Part shown: positions 51,201-63,200 of the stretch, piece by piece
How positions within the stretch are numbered: position 1 is the stretch's first letter
How the letters are laid out: each line of letters starts with the position of its first letter
Assembly: GCF_026230105.1 (NCBI RefSeq)
Contig: NC_079474.1
Coordinates: 30,270,294-30,334,293, forward strand
Source of the DNA: Diorhabda sublineata
Taxonomy: Eukaryota > Arthropoda > Insecta > Coleoptera > Chrysomelidae
Direction: 5' to 3'
DNA length: 64,000 nt
Translations under genes and position numbers: made by a program
The notes under the pieces: generated by a model
What the model was told of the DNA's origin: nothing
Databases searched by the model: none
What the model saw: only the letters and a program-made list of their open reading frames with translations

Positions 51201-54200
51201 CAGATTACTCAGAAATTGTGTACCAGGACATTATCAATGAAGTATTCATCATAAAAAGAAATATACACATGCTCATGAAGAAACTGATGCAGATTACTCA
51301 GAAATTGGAGATAAAAGGAACAGAATTTATATGCACAAAGACAAAATTTTTCACACTTTAGAAGAAGGTGACGAAGAACCGCGATTACAGTTCTCTTTGT
51401 CTTTAGGATAATTAATTTCACGAAACAGAAAATTATTATAATCTGTTTCTGACGAAGACATTATTTCAAAAAAGTGAATCTTCAGTGTGCCGTGATATAC
51501 GATCTAGGAATTTGCAGAACTTTTCTAATTCAAGGAACGTTGAATCAGGATTCTTACTTACAAATTCTGCAAAGATTTATTGACGAACTCCCTTTAAATA
51601 TTCCACAGACCAATTTGATCTTGATCTTTCCACGCAGGTCTTGACCTAAAAAAGTGAAAATTGGAACCAAAACTTTTTATATCATACACGAGTCATTTCA
51701 TCTACAGGAGGATACACTGTATTCTGGTATAAGATAATATTATTAATTATGTCGAGGAAAAACCTTCTAGGCGCTAGACAAGTATTGAAGCTCTTTACTG
51801 AGATGAACCTATACAGAAATATTCCCGAATGGAAAAGATTTGAACCACATCCCAGAACCACAAAGTGTTGTAATATTAATCAATGATATTAATAACTAAG
51901 ATCAGGACAAAGGATGCTAGTAATTTGAAATATTCAATTTCAATAAGTACTGCTCCAGAAGGTTATTTCGGAATGGCTTTTATCTATTCTGTTGTTATCT
52001 TCTCAATGTCCTAAAACTAAAGCGGGATAGTCATAGATTTACAAGCCGAACGGATTAAAGCTTATATTGTTGTTATTGAGGGTATGAGACTTAATAGTTG
52101 GAATAGATTCGACGTAAATGCTGCTCCACTATCGAATGTTTATCAACGCTTCTCGTATACAGTGGACCCCCGGTTATCCGACAAACATTTTGCAGAGCAG
52201 TGTCGGATTATCGAATTTCTCGGATTATATAGTACTGCCGAAGGCCCCCTGTAGTCCGGAATTTTTTACAAAACAGCACCTTATAATCCCACAAATTACA
52301 GATCCAATGATAAGATTCTAATGTTATACATATGAGTATATGTAGTAAGTACAAATCATACTTACTTATGTATGTCAAATTTAGTAAATTAAACAACACA
52401 ATAGAGAGCTTGGGTTTTATTATATAATTAACGTCATTAATGCATTAAACTTACAAAAAATATGTAATAACTTTACATTTAGAATTATGTAATTGTGTAC
52501 AAACAAATGTACATATGTACTAAAATAATAAAAAATTATGAATTAATTAATTTATGAAGCATGAAAATATTCATCATTTTTTTTGCTTAGCATTGCTGAA
52601 ACGCGAGATTTTAGTTGCAATTACTTCGTCGATATCTTCCTGATTTATTGTTGTATAACTAGAAATCTGTTTTATAATCTCTTCGTCAGACATTTCATGA
52701 AAAATATCTTTATCCATTCCATGGTAACGGGTTTCAAAATCTTCAGGACTTATCTTTGTTTCAGCAGAAATTTGCTCTAGTAGTACTTCTGAAGTTACAC
52801 TGACTTGTGGATCGTTGGTAGGAGTGGTGACTATATCTGGCCATAACTTTTTCCAAGACGATGTAATAGTTGATGACAGTATGCATTCCACGACAAAAAG
52901 CAAAAACCAAGTCTTTCATATTAAATTTTTTTAACATTTTTTCTGTAGGTTGTTCTTTCTTGGTACGGCTTTCAGAAGTAGGTTTTTCTCATAATCTTGC
53001 ATTACAAACTGAATGATATGCTGATCCATGGGTTGAATCAGTGCAGTGCAGTTTGGCGCAGTGATGCATTTTTTCCTTAGTTGTCAGTCTTCTTCAGACG
53101 GATGACCAGAAGCGTTATCAAGAAGTAATAACGCTTTTTGAGGAAAATTATGATCTTTCGACCATTTTCTAGCCTCTGGTACGAAGCATTCATCAAACCA
53201 CTTTTTGAAAAGATCTTCTGTCATCCACGCACTTTTTTGTCCATAATAGTGTACAGGTAAATCAATGTTTTTGAATAAACGTATTTTATTCGTCTGTATT
53301 GCACACCTGTGACGAGTTAAGATTTAAATCTTTCGCCCTTTGCAAAAATCTTAATTTAAATGGCTCTATGCAGGTGGCATCATTAGAAAGTTTCTCTCAT
53401 ATAATAGTCATTAAACGTATATCATAACGACTTTTCAAACGTTTTAGCCATCCCTTGCTAGCCACAAAATCATCTTTTTTTATTATTTCCTTATAAAAAT
53501 ATTTAGCTTTCATAGTCAACATGGGTCCCAAAATAGGCGCATGCCTATTTCTTTCCTGAAGAAACCACATGTATAAAGTTTTTTCCACTTCTGGATGTTC
53601 TTGAGTATCTGTCTCTTGCCTGGTCCACAGTCAGTAGTTGACACGAACTGTTTAATCTTCTCGTGGTTTTTTGAATGTCATAAATTGTAGATCGGCCTAC
53701 GCCGTATTCACTTGCTACTACTACTGAAAGATTCGTTACGATTAAGGCGGTCTAAAATATCACATTTTTCTTTAATTGTCAGCGTTTTGCGCTTTCGCTT
53801 CTGAGCTTGTGACGACATTACTAAGTATGAATACGTAATACACAATGAATAAACAGTAAATAATGAACACACGCTAGACCGCTAGACCGCACCGCTATCT
53901 TCATATGTAGTCAAATTCAAACTAAGCAGTCAGAATCAAAACAATACCCTACGCGTCGAGTTCAATATGTGGTAGTTGTGGTTCGTACAAGTTATAATTT
54001 GTTCAATCATGCATTAGCGAAGATTGTCAAAAAATTATTCAGTACATAGTACATGTAATAGACCATGTCGGATTAAAGGAGGTGGCGGATAAGACAGGGG
54101 CCGGATTACCGGGGGTCCACTGTATTTAGAAATTAGTAATATGAGAGATAGAGATTTAGAGCATTAGGTACAGTTTCCACGAAGAAGAATCATTGATAAC

Positions 54201-57200
54201 ACAGAGAAAGATACATTTGACCAACAAAGAAGTATACGTTGAATATATTATTAGAAATGAGAATAGATAATTGAAATAGAAGATCACAAAATAATATAGA
54301 TAAATAATGACACTTTTAATAATTATTTAACTAAACTTGTTTAAAATTATGTTGTCGTGATTCGAGAATGTATCTATTATTTGTCTAAGTCTATTTTTAA
54401 TTTTTTAGAATGGTATCTGTGTATGTAGTGATTTTAACTTTCTATTGTACAATATTTGTGAAATTTGGTGATGGCCCTTTATGGAGAGAAAGAATAGAGA
54501 TTGAACAACAAAAATGCAGGAACGTATGGTGGGCCAATTTACTATTTATCAACAACTATATTGGAACTTCTAATTATGTGAGTATTTATTATTCTATATA
54601 AAAATTGGTAAATCAGATTTTTTGACAACAGCAAAATATTCGAGTATTGCTTTTTGTTACAGTGTATGTTCCAGACTTGGTATATGGCATGTGATATGCA
54701 GGCTTTCCTTTTAATACCTTTGTTAAGTCTTCTTTATTATAAGAAACCAATCATTGGTATTGCAGTTACGATTTTATTCATAGTTGTCTCGGGAATATTG
54801 GTCTTCACTACTATATACATTTATGATGAGATGCCCATTTTGATACCGTACATGAGGTGGGTATTAATCTCATCCCATTTTTATTAATTGAACGATTGAA
54901 AAAAATTAACACACATACACTTATGACAATATATGTGCAAATAGCCCACATTATCTTCACCAATTTCTGATCTTATCTTATTATACACATACTCATTAAC
55001 TCAAGGGCCTTGGTGTTTCCAAGGTCTACACGGAATTTGCGTTAAAAGCAGCAATCAACGCCGCACCAGGATTGTCCCTAGATGTATATAACGCTTGTCT
55101 TAACCTTCTCTACCACGTGGAAAGAGTGTGTAAAACATGTTATCAAAGAAGAAGATGAGTATGTGGTATCACCCCTCTTCACAACACTTCATAATTCAAT
55201 AAAAAGATGACTCTAGTTCAGACGATTCTGACTACCATGATTATTTATAAAGAGACTTTGGATTTGAAATGTTTTTTTTCCTTTTGTTTTATTTGCAAAG
55301 AATTTATTTACTTTTATGCTTTTTGCTTTGAAATTTCGTTTTCCACGAAAGATACGAATGGGATACAAAAATGGTTCAGTTAACGTCTGGTACCCTGTTT
55401 GTTTAAACCAAACACCCTTACAGGCAGGTACATTTTACTCGTCTATTCACGTTTTATAATTTAATAATCAGTTGTAGCAAGTTAGCGAGGTATAATAATG
55501 ATTTTTTTTTCAAGTTCCAAGTAGGAGTATAATCAAGTGCATCTGTCTATATATCTGTGTATATAATAAATTTATAAAATGAGGTATCTACGCCTATGGT
55601 AGATCAAACAAAATTGTCGGCAAGAGTTTTTATAATCTGCAATTGATATTGGAAGAACTATAACATCGCTATGAACATTTTCATTTTTATTTTCAAATCC
55701 AATTTGTTATTGATGTTGTAATCGAGATATTTAAATTCGTTGATTTTTTTATAGGTTTATAGTCAATCACAATAGCAATATTTTGTCGAATATATTCTGG
55801 TGAATATCATTAATCTGACGGTTCACCTTTAGTGTTTTCTTTCGAATTATTAACCATAAAATATTTTCACATAAAATCCGAATTTTATTGCGACCATGGA
55901 AAAGTGTAAAAGCATGATGCGATAAAAATTTGAGTGTATAAAAAAAGTAATGACTTTTCTCATTTTTTCACGATACTTCAGTTGAATTATATTTTTTTCG
56001 ATTTGAGTCCCAGGTAAACAACAGAGTTCCGTTAAGTGAACTGTAAATGTAAACTTATTTTACCAGTTACTTTTTTATAATTAACGTATGAATTTAATTA
56101 ACGCAATTATTTTGATTCTATTAATTAGATTTTCTGTATTTTGAGCTCAAATATTCATTGTATATCTATGTTTAATACAGTGTGAGATAAGAAAGTATTC
56201 ATAACTTTGAAGATACGACCAAAAGGGCATGAATTATTCCGGAGCGGTGTTCACTTTTAAGTTTAGTTGAAGGTCTTAATCCCATAGGACACTTGGGCGC
56301 AAGCGAATTAGGTCAGTTCGGTCACAGATAAGAATTATATATAATTTCTGGAAAATATAAGACTAGGAAAGTAGACAACCAACTAACAATTTTAATTTCA
56401 AAATGGACTTAGTTTTCAAAAATAAATTAAGAAATTTCAAAATTTGTAATGTAATTTTGATAATTACAGTTTTTTGTAGTGAAGCCTTTACGAAGCAAGC
56501 CAGATCGTATAAATATTTAGGGCATAAAATCTGCATCAGAAGTGACCAATCATATCTTCAAATCAGATTTGCCAAAATGCCTGACGAGAAAGGTTATGTA
56601 TCAATGCATATTGGCAGTACCCACTCATGGAGCAGAAACCCAGACGATCACAAAATATTCTGTGAATGAGGTACGCGTTGTACAAAGAAAAATGGGATCA
56701 TCGTATGCCGGGACTTTCTCTTAGAAACAAAACTCCTATTAACCAACTGCGGCAAGTGTCTGGCACTACTGATGTAATTGAACGAATTGCAAAATTAAAA
56801 TTGGCTGGCAACGTAGCTGGATTGACAGATAAATGCTGGATAAGAAATATTTCGGAGTCCCCCTAATACGCACACCGTATTAGGGGGAGTCCTCCGACGA
56901 GATATTAAGGTAATGCAATCCAACTGAGTAGATGCCGTACAGAATTACGGGAGGTTTATATCCAGCAGTGGACTCAGATAAGCTAAAAGATATTGATGAT
57001 GAGAGGGTTGACAAGCGTTGATTTTTTGTTTCGTACTACAATTCCACAATTTTGAAGGAAAAAGTCTCGTTTTTTGATATGTAATTATTGATTGATTGAA
57101 CAGCGTTTTTCATTACTCGTTGATCATTACCCATCCTCAAAAAATTCACTTAGTTAGGAAGTAAAAATATCAGTTCTCAATTCCAATTTAACCAATGGTG

Positions 57201-60200
57201 AATTTCAGACTCTTCAGCACTGGAAGCTGGATTTTTCCAAACCATGACTAGGTTAAATAACAAACAGATATTTCTATTACAGGCCATACTTGCACTTTGT
57301 TAAATAGCCAGTCCAAACAATTGGGAGTGGAGAAAACTTTAAGCCTTTATCTACAATAATCAGTCTCAACGCCGTTCACTGTAAATTCATTTGCATATTA
57401 AATAAAATCCTGGTATATAAAGGTTTGTGAATAGTGAACAACTATGCGAAGAACCTTAGTCGAAATTTCCATCAACATATAGTCATTAATTAGAGGTAAA
57501 GTCAAATTGGTTTGAAAAAAGATGATTTTGGAAAAAAAATGAGTATTCGGAAGCCACATGTTTTTTCTTGTTGAGTACGCTATTAATAGAGACGATAGAC
57601 TGGTAAAAATAGGGAAAGATAAATCTCTAATTGGAACAAGAAGTAGAGGACGACCATGGAAGAGGTGGGGTGACAACCTAGAGCCAGGATGAGGATGAGA
57701 AGGAACAGAACTATAAATATTTAATAGACTCACTTAGACTACTTGCATTTTGTGCTCTTGGTATTATTCTTTGCTTTAAAAGCTTACTTTAGCCATAATA
57801 ATAGATTCAAACAAGTACTATAATTTCCACGTCCAAATGATTATTTATTAAGCTTTTTACATATATACCTTAAATTAAATTACAATTTTATTTTATCACA
57901 AGAATGAATGAATTGTTAGGTTCCATGTAACATAATATTATTATTTACGATTTATTCATTTCAAAGAATGATTATGACTGATTTTGTATGCGGTTTCTTC
58001 TGATACCGGGGCACGCAGCTTGCTAGCGGCAGTAGGTACTATATAGACTTCTACGTCGAATCTGTTATCGGCGAAAAAAGGTATTCAGAAACGCATAACA
58101 AAGATAAAAACAATTATAAATTCCAATTTAAAAATCCGCCTCAAGCAGTTGAATTTTTATTGTTAATTTTCCACAAAAACTCCTTGCGATATGAAATTAA
58201 TTGTGGAATACAATAGAATTCAAACATATGTGAAATTTCAAAATAATAAGAGTTTCAATAAAGAAACATGTATTTGATAATTTTAACAGAATATACAGAA
58301 ATTGTAATGAGAAATTATCTTTTTTGTCTACAACTTTTACAAAATTACGGATAACAAAGAGAATATTAACAATTAATGACAGCTCCTACTCTAGTCAAAT
58401 CAATATTATTGTAATGTTCCTATTGTTCAAACAGTTTTTAATGATAATGAATTTATACACAAAGTGTAACCTACTTACGTAATTTATTTGTTCATGAACA
58501 CTAAATACACTAAACGCTTGTTTACTAATTTATTTAAATACATTGTTTGGTTTACTTTGTACTATCCCGGTGTGCTTACTATGTCAATAAATTATTCACT
58601 AAATCTCCATCTATTGATTTTACTTTTCGGAGCGTCATATGTACTGGAAATTATTAATATGTCGTTAGCAAATCTAAAGGATTCTTGGAAATTGTCTTTT
58701 CTGTCGACTTCACGGTCTATGTAGGTGGACGAGTTCGTAATAATATTGACATTTCGATAGAATATTATTTATAAACATACTTACTTTATGTTACTGCTCT
58801 GATGATTATAAAAAACAACTTGAACTAAGCTGCGGGCAACAGCTAGTATATTGTACAGGGATAGACGATAAGATTGTAAATTTGTTTTTTTGTTTTCAAG
58901 CATGTTATTACATCCAGCTGAAAACAGCACTTTCTTGCGAGTGTATATTCCAGGACATCTAAGAGCTAGCTCCTATTACATCGGAGCTCTGACTGGTTAT
59001 ATCAAATACAGACTGAAAAATAGCCATTTCAAAATTCCAATTCTATGGGTACGAGCTGGATGGATTCTTTGCGCGTCTATGATGTTTATTTCATTACATA
59101 CAGCTTTTGTGTTTTTCATTCATGAAGTTCCAGTTTGGATTTCAGCTTTATATGGTGCTCTTTATCACGCAAGTTGGAGTTTGGGGATCGCTTGGATCGT
59201 TATTGCAGCTTCTTCTGGATACGGAAGTAAGTACAAGTGGAACATTGTAAATTCTGACCAAAGTATATAACAAAAAAGTAAATTCGAGAGCTCAAAATAT
59301 ATATTATAAAGAAAAAAAACTCACTAATTTATTTAAAGTGTTTTTACGGTGGGGTAGATTCATACACACGAGGTATTTTATTTACTTAATTTATTTGTAC
59401 CCTTACACTAGATACACTAAACGATGCTTTAAGCACTAAACTACTCGCTATTCACTATAATTATCTACGAAGACTTAATTATTCACTAATTTATTTGAAC
59501 TCACCGTTTACTTTTTAATCTTATTATTTACTGATTTTATCAAGCGCTAAATTTAAGCAAAACAGATTTATCAGCCATTCGGTTCTAGAATGTAAACTAA
59601 AAAAAGGCTTTCTTAGAAACTGATTTTATGAAAACTGCCATAACATACTGTCAATAAGTTATAAAAACCAATATGAAAAAATTGACGCAGTATAAAAAAT
59701 GTAAATGAACCTTCTGGGAATTGCCACATTCGCCAAACTTTAAATTCTATAACAGAACAGAGTTAGCTTCACGATCTACGTCAATAGTCGAGTTCGTAAC
59801 AAGATTTAATGTATGTTTTAACACGAATTTAGAAAAAAATGTATAAATAGAAAACTAAGAAAAAATTAAATGCTAGAATTACTAACTAGTTTATAATTTT
59901 TCATATATTTTTTGTTAAATTGATACAAATAATGAATTAATATTCCCGCAAATTGTTTTAAATAGAAATTCTGAGAATTACCTCAGCTCTCAAAATTTAG
60001 ATTCTATGAATGTAATGAACAGAACCAACTTCACCATCTACGTAAGTAAATGAGTTTGCTTAGAAAAAAAAAACGGGATAAAAGGAAACATTCTGTAAAT
60101 GAATAGCATGAATTGCATGATTCACTAACTAGGTGATATGCCTTATAGTTTTTAAGTATATAGTTTGCTTAATAAATACACAATAAATTCCAGATTTGGT

Positions 60201-63200
60201 TTACATGATATTGAGTAAGTCTCCTTTGGTAATATTAAGTCGACTCACTTATACTGTATATTTATGCCATGGTATCATTCAAATGTATTCATCTGGTACT
60301 ATCAGAGCGCCTGTTTACGCAAGTACTTACAACACGGTAAGTTTTGAAATTATTATAATTCCCATTTCAGAAAAATGATTTCAGTTAAGTTCAAAGTTTT
60401 TGGTTCCACATTTAAACAAATTAAAGCCAGTTATGTTTCAGAATGGCCTCAAAAAACAGATATACTATATCTTCTCATTCTATTATTGTTTTAGTAATTA
60501 GGGAATAGAGTTTACTAGAGGACGTTTCATCACTATGCTTCATCACTTACTAGATCTGCTATACTAGTAAAACACATGCCCTTGAAAGATTCTCGTCTCC
60601 AAAAGCGTGTTGCAAAACTTTTCTATTTATACAAACCAACCTTGAAATTTTGAAAATTGAAAAAATCATATTTTGGCAAATTGTATGTGCCACTTTATTC
60701 TGTGCTAGCAGTGATTCATCAGGTGCGGATCAAATATGGGCAAAGTAGGAATCAAAATATTGCAAGAAATCTATAACCTTATGTGGAAAACAGGACAATG
60801 GCCTGAAGATTGGGGAGAAAATTATTCCAATATTCAAAAAAGGTTCGCCCTTGGAGTGCTGCAACTACAGAACGGTTTTTCTTATCTCTAACGTTAGTAA
60901 GATCTTCCTGCATATCTTACATAACCGTCTGAAACCATTTCTTTCGCAACAGCTTTCATAGGAGCAAGCAGGTTTTGTGCCAGAAAAGGGAACTAGGGAA
61001 CAAATATTAAATATCAGACAACTTATTGGAAAGGCTAGAGAAATTAATATTCCACTTTATCTCTATTTTGTAGATTATCAAAAAGCGTGTGATAGAGTTA
61101 ACTGGAGTTATAATTAATGAAATGGGAACGCCAAAACACCTGGTTCAACAAGTGCGCAGCCTCTATCAAAAAAACAACGCGACAGTCAGAATCGACGGGG
61201 ATTAATTGGGAACTTTCAGAACTGCCGCGGGAGTTAGATAGGGTTGCATTCTTTCACCTACCTCATTTAACGTTTGAAGCGAATACGTCATGAGAGAGGT
61301 TCTAGATGAGTGGGAATACGGAATATCAGTTGGCGGAAAGAGAATCAACAACTTACGCTTCACTGACGACACACGTCAAACATACCAGCAATAACAGAAA
61401 TTATGATCAGACTGTCTGTTATCAGCAAAAAATATGGCTTAAAAATTGATTATTTCAAAGCGAAAGTGATAGATAAGACAACATTTTTCCACAAAGATCA
61501 GAAGTAGCTAGGTAGTAAAAAATTTTAACTATCTTGGTTGGCAAGATCAGCGCCTACCGAGTTAAATAAAATATTGAAAGACAAATCTATCACGAAAACA
61601 AAGCAGATAAAAACCGAATAGAGGCTTTCGAAATGTGGGTTCATAGACTACTCTTACGAGTATTATGGGCAGAATACTTGCTGCTAACCAGAATAAATCT
61701 GCAGTACCTGGGACATATAGCTAGAAGATCGATGCAACGATTAATCAAAGAAGGGAAAGTAGAGTGCAAACGCCCAAGAAGCAGATCTCCAACTAGATGG
61801 GTAGACCAAACAAAACCCTTTATAAATATGAGGATAGGCCAGCATGGAAACAACTGCTGAATCATATATAAATGGTGTCACATCCTCTGGAGGATAATAG
61901 AAAGAGGAGAGAGAGCAGTGATTCAACTGCAGTCAGAGCTTGGCACTAAAGAATGGCGTAATTAAAAATACTAGCTGTAACTCTTCTAGTTTCAGGGTAT
62001 CTCAAATTATACAGAGTGGCCCTTGTATAAGAGTTGGTATTTTATATTGCAAGTAATGGTGTTTTCTTTCTTTTTAGACCAACCGATGGTTTAGATTGCC
62101 TAACCATCCGTTTGTGATCTAAGCAGGTTTTTTCCTGATGTTCTTACGGGGCTAAGCTAAACTAAGCCCATTTAATATGTTTTTAGTATGACTTTATTTT
62201 CTCGACGTGCTTGGATTTCTCTATATCTTTTTGGTCGAATTTTTCAAGGAAAAATTAGACTATTACGGTAGGCATGACTAGAAGAAAAATGGGGAGCACA
62301 TCATTTTTCCCATGTTTTGAGACCTCCTGAACACGATTTTGATGGTTTTTCGAATGTCTGTAGTTTATATAAATATATATCTATATATCTGTTTAAGCTA
62401 CAATTCTTATTTTCGTCTCTCGAGCAATTGCTATGGGTCCAATTTGGTTCAAAATTAGCATACATGGCTTGAATGAATATTTCGAGGGGTCGCAGTGCAA
62501 AAAAAGTGGTTTTTGACCTTTGTTCACCTCTGCAGGTCAAACGAAAAGCGACTGAAAAATGAAATTTCACATGTAGGTTCGTTCAATTAGTTGTGAGATG
62601 ATTTCCTGTCTAAGGTCTAAACTTTCCATCTCCACCCTTCCCCATTTTATGGTCATTTTTGTTATATTTTCTTATTTTTTGGCCAGAAAAAGTTTAACTA
62701 GAGGGTTCGAACTTCGCATGCAAGTAGGGGTGATGTTGAAGAATGGTCTTTCTCAAGTTCAAAGTTTTCTTCTTCAGTTCTTCTAGCACAAAACGCCCGA
62801 AATCATTTTGATCGTTGTAATTGTTGAACTGGACCGCCTCCTATTTAATGAATAATACGAGTATCGTTGCTAGGGTGAACAAGAGGGTTCGAGACCCACG
62901 GGTCTATTGAAATTATGAATTTTCATTCGAGAGAGAGAGTTAACTTGTGAAATGAAAAGTTATTGAGGAATAGCAAATTTTTCATATAAAGAAATAAGAT
63001 TGAGAATTGATATCATTTCCAAGAAATTCATTTTATGGAAAGATTTGTTTATGTATTAGTTAAATTCTTCATTCGACGAAAAATTCGACTTTCGTGATGG
63101 AGCTCTGCTGCTCACGGCTTTTTTTATTTTATCTCCTCTCTATTATTCTGTTGGTTTGTCTAAATTATTTCCCCCAAACATTCCTATATAGCAAGACAGA

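Noticed and set aside
55660..55870. Possible minus-strand RT remnant ('INEFKYLDYNINNK')
   Set aside because: Only one short motif-like string, with stops around it; it could be coincidence in AT-rich DNA.
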